Shown here one piece after another: positions 26,201-35,989 of a stretch of 64,000 nt of DNA (within the stretch, counting starts at the first letter, position 1; each line of letters starts with the position of its first letter). Location: positions 1 to 64,000 of the forward strand of contig JAISCT010000035.1 of assembly GCA_031265355.1 (NCBI GenBank), given 5' to 3'. A program made the position numbers and the translations under genes. The notes under the pieces are model-generated. The model saw only the letters and a program-made list of their open reading frames with translations. It did no database searches and was not told the DNA's origin. Source of the stretch: Oscillospiraceae bacterium. GTDB lineage: Bacteria; Bacillota; Clostridia; Oscillospirales; UBA929.

Positions 26201-27850
26201 TCGCAGCCGGCCGACTACAACGGTTACGAATTTACGCCCGGTTGGTTCTTGAACAGAAACAGAGACGGAAGCTTCAGAAAGCAAAATCCGCTCAACTGGG
26301 GCGGCGGTTACACCGAAGACAACGCATGGCCATACAGAGTATTGGTACCACAAGATGGGCGCGGCCTTGCGAACCTTCTGGGCGGCGCCATGAATCTGCC
26401 AGGTCCCAAAGCCCTGCGCATTGCGTTGGACGAAGGGTTTAACGCGGAAGGGATTTCCATGGATTACGTAAGCGGCGGTACGAGCAGCGGAACCGGCGGA
26501 TACGGCGGATGGATCCATGAAGCCTATGAAAAACGCGAAGTAAAATTGGGCCAGTTCGGCATGTCCAACCAGACCGCATATCATATGCCCTGGATGTATC
26601 TGCACAGCGATCAACCGTGGAAGACGCAGTATACGACAAGGACCGCCCTTGCGCGCGCCTACAGCGGCGAGGCAATCGGCTACGGCTACATGGGCGAAGA
26701 GGACAATGGAGCATTCGCTTCGTGGTATGTCTGGGCGTCTCTTGGACTGTACCCGCTCGACTTAGGCAGCGGCCAGCTTGTGATCAGTTCGCCGACGTTC
26801 CAAAAGATTACCATCACCAATGACAGCGGCAAAAAGATCACCATCAATGCCCCCAATAACAGCTTCGAGAATCTTTACATCCAAAGCATGAAGGTCAACG
26901 GCGAGGATTACCGCAAGTTATACCTTGAGGAAGACCTGCTGAAGCAGGATCTGGTTATTGACTATGTCATGGGCCCGACGCCGAATGAGACTTGGTTTCA
27001 TGAGGCGCCTCCGTCGCTGACAGAAGGCGATGGCGCACCCGACATTCTGACGGACCTGACGTATGAAGGCATCCCGTTACAAAACACGGCGATTCCTGCA
27101 AATCAAAGCGGCGCCGTTGTCTCTGTGACCAACATTGCTTTGACGGGCAATGACAGCGCCTATTATCTGTTTGACGACATGTCGTCCAGCACGGGCAACA
27201 ATTCAGGGCAGCAAATGACAAAAACCACCTACGATGCCAAATTCACAGCGAGAAGCGCAAGCGTCACATATTATGATCCGGCGGCACCCAAAGTTGAGAT
27301 GTATACGTTGACTTCATCGAATACAGCCAACGCGGATCCGAAGGATTGGATTTTGTCGGCCTCTAACGATGGCATCGAATGGATCGAACTGGATAAGAGA
27401 GACGATGAAATCTTCAATTGGAGAAGGTATACACGGCCGTTCGTGATTGACGAGGCGAAACAAGGAAACTACAAGTATTACAAGCTGGATATCATAGACG
27501 CTTCGGGTGCCGAAAATCTTATGCTGGCCGAGCTCGAATTCCTGGCCGACCAGTATACGCACGCGGCCCCTGCCGAGGTAAAAATCTATGGAGGCTACCA
27601 GTCGGCGGCAGCCGAGTTCAGCTTTAACAACACCGGCGACAGCTACCCGGCTTGGGCTGTCACTGCTGTTTACGATGAAAACAGCATTCTTGCAGAAGCG
27701 AAAGCCAATCCTGTTACCGCTGCAGCCGGAGAGTATACCACCCTGCGGTTCCAAATTGGAGAACTGCCGGACGGTTATACGGCGAAGGCGTTTTTGTGGG
27801 ATGCAGAAAATGCGCCGTTGTGTGAAGCCGCATCCTATGTCTCAAGATAA
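23213..27850 (+). CDS. Secreted GH92 protein with Gln at the general-acid position
   Basis: The 1545-residue exported protein has a signal peptide at about 1-32. A discoidin-like domain (about 70-240) and a beta-sandwich (about 245-425) precede the two-part GH92 fold (about 425-1290). GH92 enzymes are calcium-dependent exo-alpha-mannosidases. Family landmarks: WQYASPYRG, GWWDTF, VPRWINPGG, EDNAWPYRVLVPQDGRGL, QPWKTQ and GEEDNGAFASWY (Asp1164 in the likely base region). The usual acid motif NEPxxH reads NQTAYH, so Gln1120 replaces Glu. A C-terminal discoidin-like domain and the FLWD module (27565-27847) follow. ATG 23213 has AGGAGG 8 bases upstream. It heads a two-gene operon. Confidence 0.9.
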   Translation: MKRNKSKKIISVVVALAMLASMFTLGAAAVFAADSVDEFAWNFSEFTVGYPFGENIAAETQNTVGKGQIFFANIGHKAFTTVHSAGAFGTNSESAGNIVADDLSTKWCQGVTASSAWFILDAGGSVKAPYYAIRGANDDMSYASTRVLHTWTVQGGDSASGPWTTISSPGAQGAGWTSNYQIRMFDFDSDAIPAEGFRYYRLQISRYGNTVGGTALGTSSNTMQFSYFGLVTGYDIVGSDEETNYLLPQVASGVSSSWAGNRATMNGPNVVTVNGKVADSDSAAIAAKSYTTIKSGLNVTVYPDTKFGYMFAPEGVTATIASNTYDYKYHGAHMSVDLKFSDGTRLKDIPDAIDQYGIGMNPTAQGEGKVLKTYQWNYVESELGKFAAGKVITDIILGFEMPDATPGHKAAGSFDDIKIFRDGRDYMQIEPADFVDIRQGANASGNATGALIPAVARPNPFQYWVPTTTARNDANKYAWTNTSMHGITTSKLASRHMGERLTFLFMANSTTTEYTNTNVNSAVNNSNANFTHDNEFAIYNYHYGVKFNDDDAKAPGVTLEVTPTTYGAVFRFTFPADSAARNVLLAAPHSTSNNYSRITNTTGNVFDGWCQNGANTNSSTTGNGSLRRNYLYGEFSAQPTFYSPAATSINTLASFPDLANGPDGSTVVEMRVATSFLSEGQAKKNFGMDMIGIDKDDDVSTWTVADGKWFEAVKTEAKTEWNRLLGSVKIEDPTANYWQLSNFYSKLARANLYPTLLAEYTGEGLQGGWQYASPYRGTNATPIAMDGYMIYNEGWWDTFKSKWPLLGFLRPTATADLTDGIIQHYIDQDGRGTSNGTPQAAVSNGHAVPRWINPGGNNMMTGTSSDAVISDMFTTYDINFDKVMEGYFSWLKSSAVVTPNAAYGGRTGLHEGIFKGYHPWGVSAPAGGGGQLDTTWSLEGYINDAAQVHMLRKMAAEVDVEAVIEGFSGAYWKDRWLEEVVYYENRAKNYVNHFDPSQPADYNGYEFTPGWFLNRNRDGSFRKQNPLNWGGGYTEDNAWPYRVLVPQDGRGLANLLGGAMNLPGPKALRIALDEGFNAEGISMDYVSGGTSSGTGGYGGWIHEAYEKREVKLGQFGMSNQTAYHMPWMYLHSDQPWKTQYTTRTALARAYSGEAIGYGYMGEEDNGAFASWYVWASLGLYPLDLGSGQLVISSPTFQKITITNDSGKKITINAPNNSFENLYIQSMKVNGEDYRKLYLEEDLLKQDLVIDYVMGPTPNETWFHEAPPSLTEGDGAPDILTDLTYEGIPLQNTAIPANQSGAVVSVTNIALTGNDSAYYLFDDMSSSTGNNSGQQMTKTTYDAKFTARSASVTYYDPAAPKVEMYTLTSSNTANADPKDWILSASNDGIEWIELDKRDDEIFNWRRYTRPFVIDEAKQGNYKYYKLDIIDASGAENLMLAELEFLADQYTHAAPAEVKIYGGYQSAAAEFSFNNTGDSYPAWAVTAVYDENSILAEAKANPVTAAAGEYTTLRFQIGELPDGYTAKAFLWDAENAPLCEAASYVSR

Positions 27851-27882
27851 TGTCCCAATATTTTGATTTGGAGATGGGTTAA

Positions 27883-30800
27883 ATGAATAGGAAAAAATCC
27901 GCCAAAAAGCTCTGGTCCTTATCGCTTGTTATCGCGGTGGTGCTTGGCTTACTGTCGCCTCTTCCCGTGCTGGCGGATGATCCGCCAGCCGGTCAGGATG
28001 GTTTTTATTCGTCGTTCGAGACGACCGATCCCGCGATCAGTCCTGTTGTGGTTTCATCGTCAGGCGTCGGGCATTCTATAACAACAACCGCTACGGTCAC
28101 GTCGGTGTCTGGGGAGTACACAAATTATGTGGGCATCCCCGCGATTACACCGTCCAATTATGTCAGCAGCTCAGCCAGTGAATTCGTTGACAAGCTCATC
28201 GACCGAAACACATCCACAAAGTTGTGTCTTACGGGTGTTACGGGCGATGTAGGCAACAACGCAAGAGTGGTGTGTCCGGTTTCGCTTACGTTTCAGTACG
28301 ATTCACCGATCACGCCAAAAGCTTATTACATATCGGGCGGCGACGACGACATGAGCCAGAGTGGTCGCGTCCTCAACACGTGGGTTGTCGAGGGCTCCAA
28401 CGACAATACAAATTGGGTTGAGCTCGACTCGCGCGGACCAATAGCCTGGACGTCGAATTTGCAGGTACAGAACTTCACGGTAAGGAGCAATTTAGGTTCT
28501 TACAGCTATATACGTCTGCGTGTTCTTAAAAGAGGCACCGGAAATGGCGTGACTACCGGTGGAATCATTCAGTTTTCCGGCTTTGGTATGTATTCTGACG
28601 TTGTCACGCAAGGCGTTGACGGCACCACCAATTATGATGGTTTTCAGGTGTCAGTAGGGGAAGGCCCCGCACAGCTCTGGGGCAACACAAGTTCCAGGGC
28701 GAACCTCGGCTGGACAGACTCCAAAGCGCTTAAGGTCAGCGGCAAAAAACAGGCTGTGAGCGCCGATGCTTACCAGACTATCTACGACAACGTCGACGTA
28801 ACAATTGCCTCCAATACCAAGCTGTCTTACATGGTGCTGCCGTACATCGACGCGGACGTTCAGGCGAATGAATACGATGACGAGTACACCAGCAACTACG
28901 CCGCAATCGATCTCAAGTTTGACGACGGAACATATCTGCGCGATTATGGCGCTCTTGACCAGTATGGTTTCAAAGTCTCGCCGCTTGATCAGGGCAACGC
29001 CAAAATCATTGAGCAGAATAACTGGCTAAAAATAACCAGTGAGATCGGTGCTGTTCCCGCTCTCCAAGGCAAGACGATAAAGTCAATCCTTGTGGGATAT
29101 GAGAAGCCCGATGGCACGCCGGGTAAAGACATAACCATATATTTCGACGATATTAACATTTACCGTAAGGACAACCCCGTTATCACCAACCTCGCCGATT
29201 ACGTCGATATCCTTCGCGGCACACAAAACGGCGCGTACGGCGAAGACCACAATAAATATGCGCATGGTCTCAACAACCCAATCGTAGCCACGCCGCATCC
29301 GTTCAACTTCTGGTCCCCCACGACGACGATGTCCGCGCAGACACTTTACCAGTACACCGGTTCTGAGGCGAACTTTAAACAGATTGAGTTGAACCACGTG
29401 GCGAGTAACTGGATCGGCGAGTCTGGTACGTTCGATTTCTCCGCCGACTCGACAACGGTGTGGTCGAATGAGACCAATCTCTATAACACACTGAATGCCA
29501 GGGGATCCAACTTTAAGCACGAAAATGAGATCGCCCATGCGCATTATTACGGCGTAACGTTTAATGAGGACGACGCCAAAGCTCCGGGTGTCAAGATCGA
29601 GATAACACCGACAGAGCACGCAGCGATTTTACGCTTCACGTTCCCGGAAGGCGCGACGCGGCGCAATGTGATTGTTGACTGCACAAAATCCAGAAGCGCT
29701 ACAACTTCAGGCATAACTTATAACAGTGAAGACGGCACATTCGCGGCCTTCTCAACAAAGGCCGCGAACGGCCAAAAACGCATGTATGTTTACGGTCAAT
29801 TCAGTGTAAAGCCTACGGCATTCCGCCAGGCCGCTTCAAACCGTACGCCCATGAGCATGTTCGAGTTCCCGGCGGCCGAAAGCGGCCCAACTGTTGTCGA
29901 GCTTACAGTGGCGTCGTCGTTTATGAGCGCGGATCAGGCTGTCAAGAACCTTGGCCTTGAGATTTCTCCGGATGATAACTTTGATTCGATCAAGGCGCAG
30001 GCGCTCGCCACTTGGAACGAAAAGCTTTCCGTCGTTACAGTTGACGATCCGAACGCTACTTACGATCAACTTTTGTCGCTGTATTCAAACCTCTACCGCG
30101 CATTTATCTATCCCATTCTCGATTCCGAGAATGTTGGCACAAAGGCAGAACCGCACTGGCAGTATGCCTCACCGTATTCTGGAAACACAACCACACTGAC
30201 GCTGAAAGACGGCAGACTGTTCTATAACAACGGCTTCTGGGACACGTACCGCACGGCGTGGCCGCTTTATGCGCTGCTTACGCCCAATAAGGACACGGAT
30301 CTCTTAAACGGCCTTGTCCAGCACTATCTTGATAACGGCTGGGTGCCTCGCTGGATCGCCCCTTCTGGCACAAACAGTATGGTAGGCACAAACTCCGACT
30401 CTATTTTTGGCGACGCAATCAGCCAGGGGATACAGTTCAACTACGACGACGCTTATGCTTCAGCGCTGAAGAACGCCACCGTCTATTCTCCTAACAACGG
30501 CGGCAACTTCTACTCCGGCCGTGCTGGAATGGCATCGTGGCCTTTCCTCGGGTATTCTCCGACGACCAGTCTTACAGACGAAAACCTTTCGTGGTCGCTT
30601 GAATCCTGTCCTGCCGATTTTGGCATCGCGATGATGGCCAAGATCCTGCGTGATAAGGAAATTCCCGGCACGGAAGCTTACCGCAAGCTTAACGACGAGT
30701 ATTTGTACTTTATAAACCGCGCGCAGAACTTTGTGCATTTGTTCAACCCGGCTCTCGGCGGATGGTTCCGCGGGAAAACGGCTGCCGGCACATGGTTGTG

Positions 30801-33800
30801 GTCTGACGATCAATTCGACCCGGTTGCGTTCGGGTACGGTTACTGCGAGGATAACGCCTGGAACTATACCTTCCACGCGCCGCAGGACGGACGCGGTCTG
30901 GCCAACCTTTATGGCGGCCAGGATAAACTTGGCGACAAACTCGACGCTTTATTTTCGGCTTCACCGGCTGTTGACTTTGGCAACTGGTCCGGTTGGCACA
31001 AGGAGAAGGTTGAAAGCCGTGGCAGCAAGCTCGGCCAAATGCACATGAGCAACGAACCTTCGTTCCATATTCCGTACATGTACCTCTTCTCCGATCGCCC
31101 TTGGAAGACGGCGGAAGTCGTCCGCGATATTCTTGATCGCCACTTTGCCGGTTCAGATATCGGTCAGGGCTATATTGGCGACGACGACAACGGCGCAATG
31201 AGCAGCTGGTATGCAATATCCGCTCTCGGCCTATACCCGCTCACAGGCGGCAACGGACAGTTTGTCATCGGAACCCCGCTGTTCCAGAAGGTTACGATCA
31301 AACGCGACAACGGCCAGCTCATCACGATAACCGCCCCGGGCGTCAGCAGGACGAATAAGTATGTGCAGAGTCTCAAAGTAAACGGTGCCGACCGCAACAA
31401 GACATTCATCGAACCGTCCGATATCCGCGACGGCGCGACAATCGAGTTCACCATGGGCTCGACCCCGTCCGCTACATGGGGGGTAGGCCTCGATGCGCAG
31501 CCGCCTTCGCTGACGAATGACAACAGCGCGCCGAATCCGCTCCGTGATTTGACCGCAGTCATGACGCCCTCAACGACGACCCTTCCTTCGGGATACAATG
31601 ACGGCGCTTATGTCAACGGCACAACGCCTGCCGCTTTGTTCAATAACACATCGAATGATTATACGTCATGGGAAAGCGGCTCCAAGGTTGCGTACTATTA
31701 TTTCTATAAGGGCGCTAGAGTCGATATGTATACCATTACAAACGCGACCGTGACGACCTCTCCCACAGAGTGGAAACTTTCCGGATCCATCGACGGCGAT
31801 ACCTGGACCCAACTCGACGTCAGGACGAACCAAACATTTGCCTGGGACAGATATACAAGGCCGTTTTCGATAGACAGCCCGGGGACCTATAAGTATTATA
31901 AGTTCGAGTTTACCAACGAGACCGAGGCAATCAGAGTGTCGGAGCTGGAGCTTATGGGCGGCGAATTCGCGCTGGTAAACAAAAACGCCCTGTATGAAAC
32001 CATACAAAAAGGGCGCGCAATCGACCACAATCTTTACGCTGGAGAAACCTATCAGCCGCTTGTTGACGCGTTGACGTTTGCCGATGGCATTTATGCCGAT
32101 CCGGACGCGACGAACAGTGAGATTACAGAAGCGATTGAAAGCATTGAGTCGGCCGTCAGCGGGCTTATCAGGCTCAAACCCGCGGGATCATATTTCGACG
32201 GCGTCGAATTCGACCTGTCTTCTTCCGGCGTAAAGAGAGAAAGTACGTCAAATGTCAGCGGGGTTCTGACAGGCGATGTGACCAACATTGGCGGACTGAC
32301 GCCGGGTTCATACCTTGGGTATAAATATGTTGATTTTGGAGATGGGCAGTACTGGTGGACAAACGCCAAGATTGTCTATGCGGGCAAACAAGCCGACCTG
32401 AGAAATTCTCGGCTCATCGTTCACCTGGACGCGCTGGATGGACCTGTCATTGCTGACTTCGCCCTTGAGGCGACCGGCGGCGAGTGGGATGTGTACGCTT
32501 ATGCCTCAGGTGCACTGAGCCAAAACGACATGACCGGGCTCCACACAGTTTACTACGAATTCCGCGGGTCCGGCACAAGTGTCGCCAATGTCAACTCTTT
32601 TGTGTTCGAGTACACTGCACTGCCGAACCTTGACAAGGTCATTAATGTGTTTTCGCCCGATTCACTGACCACAACGCTTAAATATATGAACGAATCCGGT
32701 GAATCCAAAAACTTAACGCTATATACGGCGGTATATGCAAAAACCGGGCGACTGGTATACATCGGAAAGTCTTCCCGCGATGTCGGCGTTTCCCAAATCG
32801 TTGATTTTGAGACAAAAATTGACGTACCGGGCATCGAAGCTGAAAGTCTGCAAAACGATTACTCCGTCGGCGTATTTCTATGGGACAGCGCGACGACTGT
32901 GCCGGTCAGAGAGAGGTACATGCAGGCAGTGTCTGCCATTGACCAGCAGCAGAAACTGGACGCAGCCAAAGAGGCGATAGAAGCAGGCGTTTACAAAATC
33001 CCGATGGACATAACCAGCCAGGATGGTAAAACGACTTGGATACAGCAACAGGTAAATTCACTTCTTCCCGCCGGGAACCCGACGACTGCGACCGTGATAT
33101 ATGACGGAGGTTATACCGTCAATTTGGTCAACGGTTCGGTCACGGGTAGCGTCGTGATTACGGCAATACAAACTGCGCTCGTGACTTTCCTGGCACCTGA
33201 AGCGGACGGGGGCTATTCGATTACGGCCGAAACAGATCCGTTCGGCACAACAGCGCTGCCGGAGGCTCCGGTAAGAACCGATTACAGATTCCTCGGGTGG
33301 TACGTTAAGCGGGAGGACGGCGATTGGAGATTTACGGCGGATACCGTTGTGACGAGCAACACGACGGTGAAAGCGAAATGGTGCAGCGCGCCCACGTCTA
33401 CGCAGTACGCCTCGATCGTGTTCGACAGCCCGATGTATAACAATAATTTGACCATGGCGTCGTACAGCACAACCACAAACAGTGAGAACGGTTCGACGGC
33501 AGCCGCATACCGCGACGACATCGCCGGCATAATTGATCTCGGTGTGACACCCTATACAGTCGGCAGATATATGTATTTGCAGATGCCGACAAACTTCCCC
33601 GCCTTGCGAGAGGCGACGGATGTCGTTTTCGAGATCACGTATTATGACGTCGGAACGAATTCGCTTTCGTTTGAGACAGCCGATACAACAAAAACCGGTA
33701 CCGAGCGCAATTATGGCAATCGACACAACATTCCGAGAAGCAATACGGGTGAGCTTGTCACGTACAAGCTTTATCTCAGCAATGTTGGGATGCAGCGCGG

Positions 33801-35673
33801 ACAGAACGGCAGCAACGATTTGAGAATCAATGGCGGCTCCACTGCCCCGAATATGTATATTAAGAGCATTGTTATTTATCCGGGTACTCAGCCGCTGGTG
33901 GACAGCATCCCCGCTCCCAGTTTTGCTCCGCAGACCGAGGCAAACAACCTGATCGGGAAGACCCTAGCGGGCTATCAGCTGTGGTTTACGGCAAGTTCCA
34001 GCAACAGCGGTTGGGTGCATTGGAGCAAAAACGGACAGCGACCGACCAATTATTCAACGATCAAATTTGAGAACTACCCAGATGTAAGAGAATACTCCGC
34101 TGCCGCGCTCAACAATTCAGGACTTCCGAGTTTGGCAAACGGTGACCCATCGCAACTGTTTACGTCTAAGCGCAAAGACGTGGTCGATCTTCATTTCTCG
34201 TGGCTTCAGCAATACGGACTCGATGGCATGGCTGTTCAAAGGTTCACCAGTGAAGCCGTAACATCCGAAACGCCCACAAATAACCACGTGAACCTTGTTC
34301 AGGACGCGGCGGAACGCTTCGGTAAGATATTTTATGTCATGTACGACTTTACAGGCACGAACAACCAGAGCGCGACCATTGTGGACAGAATCAAGAGAGA
34401 CTGGGTGCACAGCATCGAACAGAAGGGCATCGTAAGTTCGCCAAACTATGCCCACGCTGACGGCAAGCCTGTCGTTTGCCTATGGGGTCTGTCCGGTGTG
34501 GTCAGCCAGAGCGACGGTAACCAATATATACAGCGAGCCCCAGCGCTGGAGATCATCAATTGGTTCCATGACAGGGGTTACTACGTGATTGGCGGCACGC
34601 CCGACAACGATTGGACAGAGCGGACCGACAGTTACAAGGACGTATATCAGGAACTTGATATGATTTCGCCCTGGACGCCGGGACGTTATGGCCATACGCT
34701 GGACAATATTGAGCCATGGCTCGACACGCATGTACCGAGAGAGCTTGCTTACTGCCAGCAGTACGGAATCGAATATCAGCCCGTTATGTTTGCCGGTTTC
34801 AACTGGTCAAGTTTCATGAATGACCCGCCCAACCAAATACCGAGAGCCGCGGGTGAGATGTTGTGGACACAGGCGAAATATCTTAAGAACAAAGGCATAA
34901 AAACAGCGTATTACGCCATGTTCGACGAATATGACGAGGGCACGGCGATCATGAAGACCGCCGAGGATTCCTATACGCTGCCTGTGGGCACGACGCCATA
35001 CTTCCAGACATTGGCAGCCGACGGAAGATGGCTGTCGTCAGACTTCTACCTGCGTTTGTCTGGTGCCATCATCGATCTGTTTAAGAGCGGTGAAACATCG
35101 ATTTCCATGAGTGCTCCTGTGCCTGTGCCGTATTCGTTGGGCCCCGTTTACTGGCGGAACAGTTTTGAGAGGCGTTATCAGCAGCCCAATACACGTTATG
35201 AGGGTGGATATAATAACGTTGACGTTTGTCTCTACAAACCTGAAGTGCTGCAGTCGAGCGGAGTTTCCGCCGCGACGAATGACATCGTTATGGAAAACGG
35301 GCATATCGGAGCATTCTCATTCGATTTCAGAGGCACGGGTTTATCGGAATCTTCTAAGTATCAATATAAGATCGCCGAAACGGCAATCGTGACTCCGATT
35401 GACCTTCAACTGTCATACTGGATACGCGCCCGAGATGATAGGGGCAAATCGGTCTATGTCGATCTGCGGTTCTCCGACGATACGCTGTTAAGCGAAAAAG
35501 CTGATTACACTCCGAAAAAAGCGGCTGATACCGACACGTGGGAACAGATCACGATTGATTTGGACTCTTCGTTTGCCGGCAAAATAATAACGGCTGTCGT
35601 TGTGTCTTATGAAGGCGCGGCCGGCGATTTTGCGGCCAACATTGACGACATTGTGCTTCAGGTCAAGTCATAA
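27883..35673 (+). CDS. Secreted GH92 alpha-mannosidase fused to a GH71/GH99-like endo-acting domain
   Basis: This 2596-residue exported protein has a signal peptide at about 1-31. A discoidin-like domain and a beta-sandwich lead into a GH92 core (about 430-1205), whose catalytic motif is intact: Glu1058 in SNEPSFH, with GDDDNGAMSSWY downstream. Next come a discoidin-like domain, a FIVAR-type helical module (about 1365-1435), a carbohydrate-binding-like sandwich, the FLWD module (32625-32928) and an Flg_new/InlB repeat (RFLGWYV, about 1770-1830). A second catalytic domain of GH71/GH99-like type (about 2010-2440) has GWVHWS, DLHFSWLQQYGLDGMAVQRF, MYDFTG, ISPWTPGRYG and FDEYDEGTAI, whose Glu2349 and Glu2352 fit the GH99 catalytic pair. 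A final jelly roll resembles the one before GH92. It lies 32 bases after the first GH92 gene, in the same operon. Confidence 0.88.
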   Translation: MNRKKSAKKLWSLSLVIAVVLGLLSPLPVLADDPPAGQDGFYSSFETTDPAISPVVVSSSGVGHSITTTATVTSVSGEYTNYVGIPAITPSNYVSSSASEFVDKLIDRNTSTKLCLTGVTGDVGNNARVVCPVSLTFQYDSPITPKAYYISGGDDDMSQSGRVLNTWVVEGSNDNTNWVELDSRGPIAWTSNLQVQNFTVRSNLGSYSYIRLRVLKRGTGNGVTTGGIIQFSGFGMYSDVVTQGVDGTTNYDGFQVSVGEGPAQLWGNTSSRANLGWTDSKALKVSGKKQAVSADAYQTIYDNVDVTIASNTKLSYMVLPYIDADVQANEYDDEYTSNYAAIDLKFDDGTYLRDYGALDQYGFKVSPLDQGNAKIIEQNNWLKITSEIGAVPALQGKTIKSILVGYEKPDGTPGKDITIYFDDINIYRKDNPVITNLADYVDILRGTQNGAYGEDHNKYAHGLNNPIVATPHPFNFWSPTTTMSAQTLYQYTGSEANFKQIELNHVASNWIGESGTFDFSADSTTVWSNETNLYNTLNARGSNFKHENEIAHAHYYGVTFNEDDAKAPGVKIEITPTEHAAILRFTFPEGATRRNVIVDCTKSRSATTSGITYNSEDGTFAAFSTKAANGQKRMYVYGQFSVKPTAFRQAASNRTPMSMFEFPAAESGPTVVELTVASSFMSADQAVKNLGLEISPDDNFDSIKAQALATWNEKLSVVTVDDPNATYDQLLSLYSNLYRAFIYPILDSENVGTKAEPHWQYASPYSGNTTTLTLKDGRLFYNNGFWDTYRTAWPLYALLTPNKDTDLLNGLVQHYLDNGWVPRWIAPSGTNSMVGTNSDSIFGDAISQGIQFNYDDAYASALKNATVYSPNNGGNFYSGRAGMASWPFLGYSPTTSLTDENLSWSLESCPADFGIAMMAKILRDKEIPGTEAYRKLNDEYLYFINRAQNFVHLFNPALGGWFRGKTAAGTWLWSDDQFDPVAFGYGYCEDNAWNYTFHAPQDGRGLANLYGGQDKLGDKLDALFSASPAVDFGNWSGWHKEKVESRGSKLGQMHMSNEPSFHIPYMYLFSDRPWKTAEVVRDILDRHFAGSDIGQGYIGDDDNGAMSSWYAISALGLYPLTGGNGQFVIGTPLFQKVTIKRDNGQLITITAPGVSRTNKYVQSLKVNGADRNKTFIEPSDIRDGATIEFTMGSTPSATWGVGLDAQPPSLTNDNSAPNPLRDLTAVMTPSTTTLPSGYNDGAYVNGTTPAALFNNTSNDYTSWESGSKVAYYYFYKGARVDMYTITNATVTTSPTEWKLSGSIDGDTWTQLDVRTNQTFAWDRYTRPFSIDSPGTYKYYKFEFTNETEAIRVSELELMGGEFALVNKNALYETIQKGRAIDHNLYAGETYQPLVDALTFADGIYADPDATNSEITEAIESIESAVSGLIRLKPAGSYFDGVEFDLSSSGVKRESTSNVSGVLTGDVTNIGGLTPGSYLGYKYVDFGDGQYWWTNAKIVYAGKQADLRNSRLIVHLDALDGPVIADFALEATGGEWDVYAYASGALSQNDMTGLHTVYYEFRGSGTSVANVNSFVFEYTALPNLDKVINVFSPDSLTTTLKYMNESGESKNLTLYTAVYAKTGRLVYIGKSSRDVGVSQIVDFETKIDVPGIEAESLQNDYSVGVFLWDSATTVPVRERYMQAVSAIDQQQKLDAAKEAIEAGVYKIPMDITSQDGKTTWIQQQVNSLLPAGNPTTATVIYDGGYTVNLVNGSVTGSVVITAIQTALVTFLAPEADGGYSITAETDPFGTTALPEAPVRTDYRFLGWYVKREDGDWRFTADTVVTSNTTVKAKWCSAPTSTQYASIVFDSPMYNNNLTMASYSTTTNSENGSTAAAYRDDIAGIIDLGVTPYTVGRYMYLQMPTNFPALREATDVVFEITYYDVGTNSLSFETADTTKTGTERNYGNRHNIPRSNTGELVTYKLYLSNVGMQRGQNGSNDLRINGGSTAPNMYIKSIVIYPGTQPLVDSIPAPSFAPQTEANNLIGKTLAGYQLWFTASSSNSGWVHWSKNGQRPTNYSTIKFENYPDVREYSAAALNNSGLPSLANGDPSQLFTSKRKDVVDLHFSWLQQYGLDGMAVQRFTSEAVTSETPTNNHVNLVQDAAERFGKIFYVMYDFTGTNNQSATIVDRIKRDWVHSIEQKGIVSSPNYAHADGKPVVCLWGLSGVVSQSDGNQYIQRAPALEIINWFHDRGYYVIGGTPDNDWTERTDSYKDVYQELDMISPWTPGRYGHTLDNIEPWLDTHVPRELAYCQQYGIEYQPVMFAGFNWSSFMNDPPNQIPRAAGEMLWTQAKYLKNKGIKTAYYAMFDEYDEGTAIMKTAEDSYTLPVGTTPYFQTLAADGRWLSSDFYLRLSGAIIDLFKSGETSISMSAPVPVPYSLGPVYWRNSFERRYQQPNTRYEGGYNNVDVCLYKPEVLQSSGVSAATNDIVMENGHIGAFSFDFRGTGLSESSKYQYKIAETAIVTPIDLQLSYWIRARDDRGKSVYVDLRFSDDTLLSEKADYTPKKAADTDTWEQITIDLDSSFAGKIITAVVVSYEGAAGDFAANIDDIVLQVKS

Positions 35674-35732
35674 ATCAAGAGCAATGGGAGCGAGCTGCTC
35701 ACGAACAGCCAAAAAAGAAGCCCAGAAACAGC

Positions 35733-35773
35733 AAGTAAAAGCGCCGTTTTGTGAAAAAACGGCGCTTTTACTT
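35733..35773 (+). terminator. Repeated stem-loop terminator, copy 1
   Basis: A perfect 18-bp stem (35733-35750 with 35756-35773) closes on GTGAA and is followed by ATTTTT. The core GTAAAAGCGCCGTTTT is shared with stem-loops at 40622 and 63353. It ends the GH92/GH92-GH99 unit. Bases 35674-35732 and 35774-35873 show no gene. Confidence 0.88.
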
Positions 35774-35873
35774 ATTTTTAACCAGCAGTCCACACGGGAA
35801 ACCGCCGAACATGTCTGTTTTTGGCGCAGCGTCGCCCCTTTTGCACTTTTCTTTTTTGGATGCTCTTCTTTTC

Positions 35874-35931
35874 GGCAAGATTGATACAAAATTGAATGCA
35901 TGGCTTGTAATTTCAGCATACAATAACAAAT
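35874..35931 (+). promoter_or_regulatory. Conserved 58-bp upstream element, copy B (before GH2)
   Basis: All six differences from copy A are transitions. The outer half-sites TTGAATGC (35892-35899) and GCATACAA (35916-35923) form a near-perfect dyad (7 of 8) with a 16-base gap, which suggests a dimeric regulator. The GH2 start lies 58 bases downstream. Confidence 0.7.
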
Positions 35932-35989
35932 GGGGAGGTTTGAGAAAAGAAGTAATATTTGGCTCCGAGGAAGAGAAAGGAGAATTCTT

